Assembly: GCF_001884135.1 (NCBI RefSeq)
Contig: NZ_MAOC01000078.1
Span: 79,279-143,278 of the forward strand
Length of the DNA stretch: 64,000 nt
Source: Bacillus nitratireducens
GTDB lineage: Bacteria > Bacillota > Bacilli > Bacillales > Bacillaceae_G
Direction of reading: 5' to 3'
This document shows, one piece after another, positions 9,189-17,538 of this stretch (position 1 is its first letter; each line of letters begins with the position of its first letter). A program made the position numbers and the translations under genes. The notes beneath the pieces are model-generated. The model was not told the DNA's origin and ran no database searches. It saw nothing but the letters and a program-made list of their open reading frames with translations.

Positions 9189-10440
9189 CTTTTTTATATT
9201 GTTCAAACGTATGAATTCTTTCGAAAATTGGTGGATGGGTATATAAGAAAAACTTCACTAACGCAGGTGGATTTACTTGGCTTAAGCTCGTTTTTGATAA
9301 ATATTGAAAAGTTTTTACGCCAGATTCCCCATCTTTTGTCATATCTAAAGCGTATTGATCTGCCGCTCGTTCTTCTATACGAGAAACGTAGTTTGTTGCT
9401 GGTTGTGACGCAAACGATAATACAGAGGAAATTAAGAAAAATAAAGGTAAAATTGAAAAACATGCCATTTTGGAAATTTGCAGCGTATCTCCCCATTTTC
9501 GAATACACATATTTAAAATACGACTAATTAAATACATACCTATAAACGATATGAAAATATAACTCGCAACGCCCCAATATATATGTTTCATTACGTAATG
9601 TCCCATTTCATGGGCCATAATAAATAAAATCTCTTTATCTTTTAATTGCTGAAGTGTTGTATCCCACATTACAATACGAAGGTTTTTTCCAATTCCTGTT
9701 ACATATGCATTTAACGCATTTGTTTTTTCCGACATATTTACTTCATATACATGTTCAGATGGAATATCAGCTTTATCTGCGATTGCTAAGATTTTCGTTT
9801 CTAATTCCTTATTTTTCAGCGTTGAAAAATCATTATAAAGTGGATCAATTACAACAGGTTGCACGAACGTTAAAAAAATTGTAAACGGTACAGAGAGTGC
9901 CCACCCTGCTAGCCACCATCTCTTCGGGAATTTACGGATGAGCCATAAAAGAACTGTAACAATGAGTAACATAGTCGCATAATTCACCCAAAAATCGATA
10001 ACATGATCTTTTATCCAGCTTTGTGTACTTTGCGTGGAAATACCGTAATCAACCGACACTTTACGCCCAATCCATTGCATCGGTAATGCAAGAACTGTTG
10101 TCAGTAATGATAAATAAAAGAAATAAATCGCAACTTGTAAGACATTTATTTTGGTCGTTTCCTTCGACCATTTCTCAAACTTTTTTGAAATACCGAGCAC
10201 AAGTACAAACAATAAAATAATCCATTCAAGAGGCGTCGCTAAAAAGTACAGTAAGTTTTTCACGCGCGAATAATCTTGGCTTAGCGTAAGCTCCCTCGCA
10301 TTCATAAAAGTCTCTGGATCTGCCCTCGTTCCTTTATACATGTCCGGAATGAGTTCATGATTCCATCCAAATAAATACCAATATATAAGTAACGCAAACC
10401 CAACGTACAAAAAAAGCGACCATCCAATAACTTTCCTCAC
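9175..10440 (-). CDS. M48 family membrane metalloprotease (Ste24/CAAX-protease type)
   Basis: This 421-residue membrane-embedded zinc protease has the HEMGH zinc motif (IMAHEMGHYV) and a downstream EERAADQYAL segment carrying the third zinc ligand. Several helices surround the active site, as in Ste24p. Bacterial members probably help membrane protein quality control; prenyl-CAAX processing is not expected here. The start is GTG at 10440 behind GGAGG. The C-terminus (YTHPPIFERIHTFEQYK) is the standard family ending, so the protein is complete. Confidence 0.9.
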   Translation of the reverse strand: MRKVIGWSLFLYVGFALLIYWYLFGWNHELIPDMYKGTRADPETFMNARELTLSQDYSRVKNLLYFLATPLEWIILLFVLVLGISKKFEKWSKETTKINVLQVAIYFFYLSLLTTVLALPMQWIGRKVSVDYGISTQSTQSWIKDHVIDFWVNYATMLLIVTVLLWLIRKFPKRWWLAGWALSVPFTIFLTFVQPVVIDPLYNDFSTLKNKELETKILAIADKADIPSEHVYEVNMSEKTNALNAYVTGIGKNLRIVMWDTTLQQLKDKEILFIMAHEMGHYVMKHIYWGVASYIFISFIGMYLISRILNMCIRKWGDTLQISKMACFSILPLFFLISSVLSFASQPATNYVSRIEERAADQYALDMTKDGESGVKTFQYLSKTSLSQVNPPALVKFFLYTHPPIFERIHTFEQYKKEKKQ

Positions 10441-10546
10441 GCTATTCCCTCCTCTATGCTGCCTGTCTATTATTATTGTAAGTTCGTACTTTCAAAATTA
10501 GAACAAGCTAATCGTGAGAATTGTTCTAGCTCGTTCCATTTACATA

Positions 10547-10577
10547 AAAAAACTCTTCTATTACAAGAAGAGTTTCA
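10547..10577 (-). terminator. Terminator of the CPBP operon
   Basis: AAACTCTTCT / AGAAGAGTTT with a 6-base loop, just after the last small open frame of the operon. Confidence 0.75.
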
Positions 10578-10696
10578 CCTGTTTTTAAATATTTTCTTCG
10601 GCTCATAATCTGGTATAGGAAATGTACTTACAAACCAGCGCCTTTTACATATCGTATATATTCATAGTCCTTAAAATCCTTCTTAAGGAAGCACAT
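10575..10696 (-). pseudogene. Small gene disrupted by a 1-base deletion
   Basis: An ATG at 10696 overlaps the end of the preceding gene and opens a frame reading KKDFKDYEYIRYVK. It then hits a stop, while the next frame continues sensibly as RRWFVSTFPIPDYEPKK to a TGA at 10575. Adding one A to the AAAA run at the junction would join both into a 40-residue protein. No family was recognised. Either a real frameshift or a homopolymer sequencing error is possible. Confidence 0.5.
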
Positions 10697-10982
10697 CTAT
10701 TAATAAACTAAAATCTTGCAAAGAAAATGAACTATATTTCATAATACCTTGTACAGTTAAAAGTAAAATAAGACCCATCACACACATATAATTAATACTT
10801 TCTTCATGCTTTTTCTCAGCAACTACTCCGCCCGTTATGCATAAAATCCCTAATAAATGGAGCGCTAAATACATAAAAAAGTAAGCTTCCTCCCAGCGAA
10901 GAACAACATTTACTGTCGTAATCAATACTAAACTCAGTACAATCAAATAAAAAAACTTATTTGACGATATTGTTTCATTCAT
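10683..10982 (-). CDS. Small four-helix membrane protein
   Basis: This 99-residue protein is mostly hydrophobic, with about three to four transmembrane segments separated by short charged loops (one containing VAEKKHEES). No family was recognised. It lies in the same direction as the CPBP protease gene and between two small frameshifted genes, so it is probably part of that operon. The Shine-Dalgarno signal (AAAGGG) is somewhat distant from the ATG. Confidence 0.6.
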   Translation of the reverse strand: MNETISSNKFFYLIVLSLVLITTVNVVLRWEEAYFFMYLALHLLGILCITGGVVAEKKHEESINYMCVMGLILLLTVQGIMKYSSFSLQDFSLLIDVLP

Positions 10983-11031
10983 ATAATTTTATACATCCCT
11001 TTCAAATTTCGAATTAATGATGATTTAGTTT

Positions 11032-11258
11032 TCATAAAATAAAAGTCCCCACTACTTTCTCAAACATTTTATGAGCCCTAACATAATTTTCTTCGTTCTT
11101 TACATACTGTCTGAAGATACGCCTCATCATTTCTTCCACAATAAAGCTAACTATTATTAATGTCCCTAACACGATAAGATGAAATCATTATTGATGGAGA
11201 AGTACTTACGTCTAATAGAGGTGGAATCTATCATTTCCTTCAATATTTCCTCAAACAT
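11032..11258 (-). pseudogene. Small membrane-protein gene disrupted by a 1-base deletion
   Basis: The ATG at 11258 lies 10 bases after the CPBP gene stop, with AAGGTAGA as binding site. The frame begins MFEEILKEMIDSTSIRRKYF and stops early. Restoring one T in the TTT run near 11183 joins it to a second frame containing LIVLGTLIIVSFIVEEMM and ending at TGA 11032. The repaired product is 75 residues with one membrane helix. It was missed by simple ORF length criteria. Confidence 0.55.
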
Positions 11259-11268
11259 CTTCTCTACC

Positions 11269-12123
11269 TTACTTATCCCCCACTATGCTCGAAAAGCTCT
11301 TTTCCTTCTCCTCATATATAACAGGCACTTCTTTACTCCAATATTTGCGATTCACAAATAAAAAGATGAGTACTAAGTTTAATCCTGCTATAAAAATAAT
11401 TAATCCTGGAAAGAATGTCGTATAGTTCGAAAAATCGGCAAAACTCATTATCTTTTCTCTGCTTACTAAAAAAGAAGCACTAAGCACAAACGCATTGTTT
11501 AACATATGAATGGCAATTGGCATGAGTAAGCTTTTCGTACGAATATATACAATTGATAGTACGATGCTAAACACAACTGCACCAAGGAAATCAACATGTA
11601 AGCACGCAAATAAAAGTGCTACAACGACCATTGCTATACTAGTACCCCATTTCGCTGCAAAACGCTGTAGTAAAAATCCTCGAAAAACAAATTCTCCGAC
11701 AATAGGCGCGATAAATACGACCATAATAAATTGATATACATATCCCCCGGTACTATCTATAATCGGTTCATGCAAGGCATTCATAATAAAATCTGGTGTA
11801 ATCCATGCAAAGCTGTACATATACAGAATAAGATAGCCGTAACTAAAAATACATAGCATAATTGCGATATACAAAACTTGCACTAGGTTAAATGTTTCGT
11901 TTCGATTAATAAATAATGAAAATGAAACACGATGCTTTCTATATCCGTAAAACAGCCATATTATTGGAAGGATATAAAATATAAGAATATTTATTAAAGA
12001 TGAATTCTGTATATGAAATGTATTTTCTAGCACTTCATTACTACTTCGTGCTACTAAAATTAATAATGCAAATACAATTAAAAAATATCTAGCTCGCATC
12101 GTTTGAAACGGATTCACATTCAT
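11269..12123 (-). CDS. CPBP-family intramembrane metalloprotease
   Basis: This 284-residue membrane protein with about eight helices belongs to the CPBP (Abi, Rce1-like) family. The motifs visible are GEFVFRG (residues about 143-149), ACLHVDF and IAIHMLNNAF, which supply the E, R, H and H/N active-site residues. The usual EExxxR reads GExxxR here: the first glutamate is replaced by glycine, so activity is worth testing. Relatives give bacteriocin self-immunity or process membrane peptides. It is the first gene of a small operon of membrane proteins. Confidence 0.88.
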   Translation of the reverse strand: MNVNPFQTMRARYFLIVFALLILVARSSNEVLENTFHIQNSSLINILIFYILPIIWLFYGYRKHRVSFSLFINRNETFNLVQVLYIAIMLCIFSYGYLILYMYSFAWITPDFIMNALHEPIIDSTGGYVYQFIMVVFIAPIVGEFVFRGFLLQRFAAKWGTSIAMVVVALLFACLHVDFLGAVVFSIVLSIVYIRTKSLLMPIAIHMLNNAFVLSASFLVSREKIMSFADFSNYTTFFPGLIIFIAGLNLVLIFLFVNRKYWSKEVPVIYEEKEKSFSSIVGDK

Positions 12124-12181
12124 CTCCTCCCCATGTTACTTTTATCATATCATTTGAATCTTAATTTTTTGTGAAAGAAAA

Positions 12182-12203
12182 CCTTAAAATTTCCTTAAAA
12201 ATT
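12182..12203 (+). promoter_or_regulatory. 11-bp direct repeat upstream of the two-component operon
   Basis: CCTTAAAATTT is followed immediately by CCTTAAAAATT, an 11-bp period typical of OmpR/PhoB-family binding sites. A TATGAT -10 element is at 12225-12230, and the -35 is weak. Autoregulation by the downstream response regulator is inferred. Confidence 0.5.
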
Positions 12204-12260
12204 CCATAAGTTACAAAAAGATGATATGATATTCGAGGAAATTAGGAGGGATTCATATAT

Positions 12261-12962
12261 ATGTATCACGCAAATATTTTACTTGTTGATGATGAAACAG
12301 CAATTTTACAATTACTAACCACCATTCTTAAAAAAGAAGGTTTTTCTCATATTACAACTGCAACATCTGCGGAACTAGCCTTATCTCTCACCGAGCAAAA
12401 CAATTACGATTTAATCATTTTAGATGTGATGCTTCCTGGACAGTCCGGTTTTGACATTTGTCCAATCATTCGCCAAAAAACGGATTGCCCCATCTTCTTT
12501 CTAACAGCGAAAACTTCTGATTTAGATAAAGTATCTGGATTTTCATACGGTGCGGATGATTACATTACGAAGCCATTTAATCCGCTAGAAGTAGTGGCTC
12601 GTATGAAAGCCCAACTTCGAAGACATATGCAGCAAAGCGTACAAGAACAAAAAACGCACTCCATTTCATTTGGGAGATTTGAAATTGATCAACATTCTGC
12701 GGAACTAACAGTAGATGGAAACGTTGTCGAATGTTCGGCTCAGCTCTTTCAACTACTACTCTTCTTTTGTGAGAATCCGAACTACGTATTTTCGAAAGAA
12801 GAAATATATGAAAAAGTTTGGGGAGCACCTGCCTATAATGGAGATGATAATACTGTTATGGTTCACATTCGAAAGCTACGTGAAAAAATTGAACAAGATC
12901 CAAGTAAACCAGAATACATAAAAACAGTTCGTGGACTTGGCTATAAGTTCATTACAAAGTAG
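12261..12962 (+). CDS. OmpR/PhoB-family response regulator
   Basis: The protein has 233 residues. The receiver domain (about 3-115) has the DD acidic pocket, the phosphoacceptor in LIILDVMLPG (about D54), and the conserved lysine in ITKPFNP. The winged-helix output domain (about 135-230) ends with KIEQDPSKPEYIKTVRGLGYKF. GGAGG precedes the ATG. The sensor kinase begins 10 bases downstream, so the two form one operon. The signal is unknown. Confidence 0.93.
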   Translation: MYHANILLVDDETAILQLLTTILKKEGFSHITTATSAELALSLTEQNNYDLIILDVMLPGQSGFDICPIIRQKTDCPIFFLTAKTSDLDKVSGFSYGADDYITKPFNPLEVVARMKAQLRRHMQQSVQEQKTHSISFGRFEIDQHSAELTVDGNVVECSAQLFQLLLFFCENPNYVFSKEEIYEKVWGAPAYNGDDNTVMVHIRKLREKIEQDPSKPEYIKTVRGLGYKFITK

Positions 12963-12971
12963 GTTAACGAT

Positions 12972-14708
12972 ATGAATTTTAATAAACGACTTATAATACA
13001 GTTTATTTTACAACACGTTTTTGTCTTAGTTACGTTACTTATCGCAGTAGTCGCTTCTTTTTCTTATTTAATTTTTCTTCTTAATAGTACTTTATATGAA
13101 CCTAATATTTCTGATTATGATACCTTTACAATCTCCGAATATATTTCTTCTGAAGACAATAACATTACTTTAAAATCTAAGGTAAAAGATTTAATAAAAG
13201 AAAAGAGTGATTGGCTTCAAATTGTAGATGAAGATGGAAAGGTCCTTTACAACTTTAATACGCCTAACGATGTTCCTACCTCTTACACAAAGACATCCTT
13301 ACTTACGTATTTACAGAATAGCAGCAACAGTATTTATAAATTTAACTATTGGGAAATTAAATTAGAAGAGAAACCAGTGATCGTTATTTACGGTGCCAAA
13401 CTAAAAAGTAATGCTTTACTAAAAACGATACAACAAGGGCATCCTTCTTTATCATTAAATGAATTTGCACTAACTGAACAAGAAAAACAATTAATTTCTA
13501 AAGAAAAAGCAACACTGCAAGTATTTAATAACAATGGCGAAGAAGTTTTTTCCTATCCAACTGGGAAGAAAAAAACATTTTCGGCTATAAAAACGGCTCT
13601 TAATGAAAAAGAACCGTGGAATTATAAAGAAAATACATCTAGTTTTTACGATTCAAATAGCGGTCATCTCGTCGTTGTATCCGCCCCAAACGCTCATTAT
13701 TATCCAGATGATGAATTAGATGATATATTTACCAAAAAACTTCTAATCGGATGCAGCTTAATCCTCCTTATTGTGTTTGTTTATTTAGTCATTCTTTCAA
13801 TTTGGTATGGAAATAAGTTTGGAAAGCCTTTATTACACACGATGCGCTGGCTTAAAAACATAGCCGGAGGAAAATATGAAGAACCTGTTAGTAAAAAAGG
13901 AAAACCTGTTCGATTCCGGCGCTCCGGTAAAGAAAAATGGTCGTTCCGTATATTTAAAGATGTTACAAACTCACTAGAGCACCTTTCTATTACTTTGAAA
14001 AAGAACGATGCAATGAGAAAAGTACTGCAACAAACACGTGAAGAGTGGATTAGCGGCCTGACGCATGATCTAAAAACACCGCTTAGCTCTATATACGGCT
14101 ATGCACTATTACTAGAATCGAAGCAATATAATTGGACTGATCAAGACATTCAACAATTTGGCCATGTAATGAAAGAAAAATCTCAATATATGACTACATT
14201 AATTGACGACTTAAGCTTAACATATCAATTAAAAAATGATACTCTGCCTGCGCAACACGTAAATGTTGAAATTAATCATTTCGTCCAAAAAGTATTATTA
14301 CAATTTATTAATAACCCGACACTACAAAATCAAAACATTGAATTTGTGCCAAGTTCAAGCAAAATCCAATATTTTATTGAAGAAAAATGGTTCCAACGTA
14401 TTATCGAAAACCTACTCGCAAACGCTGTAAAACATAATAATGAAACAACAAACGTAATCGTAAAACTTTCGCAAAATGCAAATTCATTTACACTATCTAT
14501 TTCAGATGATGGAAAAGGTATGGATGATAAAACGAAAGAGCTTCTATTCGAGCGATATTACAGAGGAACGAATACAGAAGAAAGCAACATCGGAACTGGA
14601 CTTGGCCTCGCCATTACAAAACAGCTCGTTCATGCTCATAACGGAACGATCTCCATTGATAGTGAACTTGGAAAGGGAACGACGATTATACTTGTGTTTC
14701 CAGTGTAG
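12972..14708 (+). CDS. Membrane sensor histidine kinase
   Basis: This 578-residue kinase partners the adjacent regulator. Two membrane helices (about 10-33 and 258-282) flank a large ~220-residue extracytoplasmic sensor region. The HisKA domain carries the phosphoacceptor in GLTHDLKTPLSS (about H365), then the N box (ENLLANAVKHN, about 475), G1 (SDDGKGMDD, about 511) and G2 (GTGLGLAI, about 540). All catalytic motifs are intact. The size and position of the outer domain suggest it senses an envelope or extracellular signal. No specific orthologue was recognised. Confidence 0.93.
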   Translation: MNFNKRLIIQFILQHVFVLVTLLIAVVASFSYLIFLLNSTLYEPNISDYDTFTISEYISSEDNNITLKSKVKDLIKEKSDWLQIVDEDGKVLYNFNTPNDVPTSYTKTSLLTYLQNSSNSIYKFNYWEIKLEEKPVIVIYGAKLKSNALLKTIQQGHPSLSLNEFALTEQEKQLISKEKATLQVFNNNGEEVFSYPTGKKKTFSAIKTALNEKEPWNYKENTSSFYDSNSGHLVVVSAPNAHYYPDDELDDIFTKKLLIGCSLILLIVFVYLVILSIWYGNKFGKPLLHTMRWLKNIAGGKYEEPVSKKGKPVRFRRSGKEKWSFRIFKDVTNSLEHLSITLKKNDAMRKVLQQTREEWISGLTHDLKTPLSSIYGYALLLESKQYNWTDQDIQQFGHVMKEKSQYMTTLIDDLSLTYQLKNDTLPAQHVNVEINHFVQKVLLQFINNPTLQNQNIEFVPSSSKIQYFIEEKWFQRIIENLLANAVKHNNETTNVIVKLSQNANSFTLSISDDGKGMDDKTKELLFERYYRGTNTEESNIGTGLGLAITKQLVHAHNGTISIDSELGKGTTIILVFPV

Positions 14709-14800
14709 CATGCTAGTAAATGAAATGATATCGTACACAACTCCCATTATATCGACTTAACTACAAAATACGACAGTAGTAGCAACCTATTAATAAAAGA

Positions 14801-14833
14801 AGACCGTCCAAAAATACCTTTTGGACGGTCTTT
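14801..14833. terminator. Bidirectional terminator (kinase / AraC gene)
   Basis: Perfect stem AGACCGTCCAAAA / TTTTGGACGGTCT with a 5-base loop and flanking T run. Confidence 0.9.
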
Positions 14834-14840
14834 CTTTCTA

Positions 14841-15743
14841 TTATTTCTTCTTCACCGGTATCCAAAGTTCAATTTGAGCGAACTCACTTTTATCTGCATG
14901 GGAACGTTCATCGTATAGCTCAAACTCATTAACGCCGCAATGTTCGTATCCTGAATGCGGGAACCACTCTGAGAATACAGCATTCCACGTTTGATGAATA
15001 GACGATACCATTTCTTCATGAGGAACTTTCGGCGTTGTAAATACTGCATATGTCGCGGCTGGGAATGTACGCTTTGCAACTGCATTTGGTACATTTTCAA
15101 AGTCTGTAACTTCCATTCCAATAATATAAGTGAAGTCCCCTGTTTCTAAATTAAAATCAGTACATAATCCTAGCTCTACCCATTGGCTCGTATCTTTACG
15201 ATTCGGAATCGTCGTTCCAAGATCTTTTTGTAAATATTCTTGCCAAAATGCTGGGATATCTTGATGGTTTTTTCCTTCTTTACTTGTCGTCTTCAGCTCA
15301 TAACCCGCCATTAAAAATTCTGGTTTATTTACAATACGATATTCCATTTGTATGCCCCCTAAATATGGATTTAATTTTCTTTGTTTTACATTCACTCTAT
15401 AATACATTGGTGTTTCAATTTCTTGTTTTCGATATTCACTTGGTGTCATTTGAAATAATTTTTTAAAGGCTCTCGTGAACGTTTCGTGAGATTGAAAGCC
15501 ATGCTCAAATGCGACATCAATAACTTTTTCATCCGTATGAGAAAGTTGATAAGCTGCCCGGGCTAACCTCCTCTTTCGAACATACTCCATTACTGTATCG
15601 CCTACTAACGCCTGGAATACACGATGAAAATGCGACTCAGAAAAACCTGCAACACGTGCTAAATTACGCAGCGTTTGTTTTTCCATTACATCTTCCTCAA
15701 TATAATCAATTGACCTTTGAATTTGTGTTTCATAGCTTTCCAT
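14841..15743 (-). CDS. AraC-family regulator with GyrI-like effector domain
   Basis: The protein has 300 residues. The N-terminal half holds two helix-turn-helix motifs (LRNLARVAGFSESHFHRVFQ and VIDVAFEHGFQSHETFTRAF) followed by the family ending TPSEYRKQ. The C-terminal half (about 130-298) is a GyrI/Rob-like ligand-binding domain ending in EIELWIPVKKK-like sequence. Relatives such as Rob, SoxS-like and BmrR-type proteins bind small hydrophobic or cationic compounds and control efflux or stress genes. It is divergent from the ECF sigma gene. Confidence 0.9.
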   Translation of the reverse strand: MESYETQIQRSIDYIEEDVMEKQTLRNLARVAGFSESHFHRVFQALVGDTVMEYVRKRRLARAAYQLSHTDEKVIDVAFEHGFQSHETFTRAFKKLFQMTPSEYRKQEIETPMYYRVNVKQRKLNPYLGGIQMEYRIVNKPEFLMAGYELKTTSKEGKNHQDIPAFWQEYLQKDLGTTIPNRKDTSQWVELGLCTDFNLETGDFTYIIGMEVTDFENVPNAVAKRTFPAATYAVFTTPKVPHEEMVSSIHQTWNAVFSEWFPHSGYEHCGVNEFELYDERSHADKSEFAQIELWIPVKKK

Positions 15744-15827
15744 CTCTGTTCACCCGCCTTATATGTATTATGATAAAAGAGAATCCTATCCAATTCTTGA
15801 CGTTTTTTACTATAATTCCGTAAAAAT

Positions 15828-15853
15828 TGTAACTTTTTTATATGTATTTCGTT
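15828..15853 (+). promoter_or_regulatory. Probable ECF-type autoregulatory promoter
   Basis: TGTAAC (15828-15833), a 16-base spacer, then CGTT (15850-15853) matches the Bacillus ECF pattern TGAAAC-N16-CGTC/A. It lies about 30 bases before the sigma gene, where an autoregulatory promoter would be expected. Confidence 0.55.
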
Positions 15854-15879
15854 GTTATGTATGAAGGGAGGGAAATGTA

Positions 15880-16365
15880 GTGAAGCGCAAACAATCATTA
15901 GAAGAAATTTACTCAGAGCATATGCAAGATTTATTTCGCTATCTTCTCTCCCTAACCGGAGATTCTCATAGTGCTGAAGATCTCATGCAAGAAACATTTT
16001 ACCGAATGCTCGTCCATATTGACTATTATAAAGGAGAGGAAATTAGGCCATGGTTATTTACAATCGCCTACAACGCCTTTATCGATTGGTACCGAAAAGA
16101 AAAGAAGTATAAAACAACGCAAATTGAAGAATTCCATTTACCAAACGTGCCAAGTACAGAACACTCTTATTTCGTAAAACATGAGATTACTAGTTGGTTA
16201 CAAAGTATATCCTCACTTCCGCTCGAAAGACGAAATGTGTTGCTACTACGAGATTACTACGGATTCTCCTATAAGGAAATAGCAGAAATGACTAACCTCT
16301 CGTTAGCAAAAGTAAAAATTGAATTACACCGAGGACGAAAAGAAACGAAAAGCATAAAGGAGTGA
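15880..16365 (+). CDS. ECF sigma factor (SigM-like)
   Basis: The protein has 161 residues. Region 2 (about 10-75: LEEIYSEHMQDLFRYLLSLT... AEDLMQETF) and region 4 (about 105-158: LPLERRNVLLLRDYYGFSYKEIAEM) are both complete. The start is GTG at 15880, with AAGGGAGGG 7 bases upstream. The adjacent gene is an anti-sigma factor with a zinc-finger start, so the pair should respond to envelope stress. Which B. subtilis sigma it equals is uncertain. Confidence 0.9.
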   Translation: MKRKQSLEEIYSEHMQDLFRYLLSLTGDSHSAEDLMQETFYRMLVHIDYYKGEEIRPWLFTIAYNAFIDWYRKEKKYKTTQIEEFHLPNVPSTEHSYFVKHEITSWLQSISSLPLERRNVLLLRDYYGFSYKEIAEMTNLSLAKVKIELHRGRKETKSIKE

Positions 16366-16370
16366 TACAG

Positions 16371-17495
16371 ATGGGTTGTACAGAGTTTAAAAAACTGTGG
16401 GAGAAATACGAAAAAGGAACTCTCACACATGATGAACAAGAACGGTTAGAAAGTCATATTGAGACTTGCGAAGAGTGTGAAGTGCACTTGGATGAATTGC
16501 TTGCGAAGAGTGAACCAGTAAAGAAAAGGTTGCCTCCAAAAGATCTTAAAGTTCCATTTTGGAGGATTAAGTGGAAACATCGATTACAAACGGTTGGTTT
16601 TATACTAGCAATTTGTATCGTTATATATATGATTGGCGGAGCATTATCTGCCTTTTATTTTCAAGCTGATAATGATAAACGACTAAAAGAAATACGAGAT
16701 GTTCCTTCTCTTGCACTTGAAGCAACTATCCCAAATAGCCGCGTCATGGGGGGCGGAACAAGTGTAGAAGCTTTCTTTCGAACAAACAGCCAATTTGATT
16801 TAGTCAAAACGATTGGTAAAAAAGAAATGCCACTCGGTACAATAGAAACAAGCAGCTTCTTATCTTCTTTAAATATCACACATAAATCTTGGGTGAATAT
16901 GCACTATCAACCGAACATCCACTTTGTTCATCCAAAAATCAAGCAAGGTGATTATTTGAAAGATGCATCTCAAAAGGTTTGGGATACACTCGCAAAGGTA
17001 CATGAGGGAACCGTTGCAGAAGTAGCAATATCTTTTGACAAACCTTACACTTTACAAGAATTAGAACCACTTTTATATAGCGTATTTGAAGCACAAGAAA
17101 TCCCTCCAACTCCTGTATGGTACGCTTTAGATACGGGACAAGAAAGAATAAACGAAGAAGATTTCATCCTATCTGGGGGCGACTTTATAGGATTTCCAGA
17201 ACATATAGGATTCCTTGATGATGAAACAGAAAATCTGAAAACACAAGAGGCTAAAGTAATTGAAATGATGCGTATTCTTTCTACGCATGAAAAAACTGTA
17301 AATAAAGTAGCTATGCTTCCTGAGGATCAGCTGAACTTAGATAAACGTTATAAATATGTAAAAGATAACGGCGTAAAAGTATACGGAATGGTCATTACTG
17401 GCCCGTCGAAAGAATTATTAAAATTACAAAACTCCCCGCACGTACGCTATGCGACTCTTGGAGATATTGAGGTTTGGAATTGGTTTGATCATTAA
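16371..17495 (+). CDS. Anti-sigma factor, transmembrane (YhdL/Sigma_reg type)
   Basis: This protein of about 374 residues holds the partner sigma factor at the membrane. The N-terminus has a zinc anti-sigma motif (HIETCEECEVHLDELL), one helix at about 70-92, then a large extracellular Sigma_reg-like domain to the C-terminus. The ATG at 16371 lies 8 bases after AAAGGAG, and that site overlaps the sigma stop codon at 16363-16365. The earlier GTG at 16362 is less likely. This tight spacing indicates translational coupling. Confidence 0.85.
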   Translation: MGCTEFKKLWEKYEKGTLTHDEQERLESHIETCEECEVHLDELLAKSEPVKKRLPPKDLKVPFWRIKWKHRLQTVGFILAICIVIYMIGGALSAFYFQADNDKRLKEIRDVPSLALEATIPNSRVMGGGTSVEAFFRTNSQFDLVKTIGKKEMPLGTIETSSFLSSLNITHKSWVNMHYQPNIHFVHPKIKQGDYLKDASQKVWDTLAKVHEGTVAEVAISFDKPYTLQELEPLLYSVFEAQEIPPTPVWYALDTGQERINEEDFILSGGDFIGFPEHIGFLDDETENLKTQEAKVIEMMRILSTHEKTVNKVAMLPEDQLNLDKRYKYVKDNGVKVYGMVITGPSKELLKLQNSPHVRYATLGDIEVWNWFDH

Positions 17496-17499
17496 TGAG

Positions 17500-17538
17500 A
17501 AAAAGGTAGAGCATCCCTATTGGATGCTCTACCTTTTT
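17500..17538. terminator. Bidirectional terminator (anti-sigma / HD gene)
   Basis: 17-bp perfect stem, AAAAAGGTAGAGCATCC paired with GGATGCTCTACCTTTTT, 5-base loop. Confidence 0.92.
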
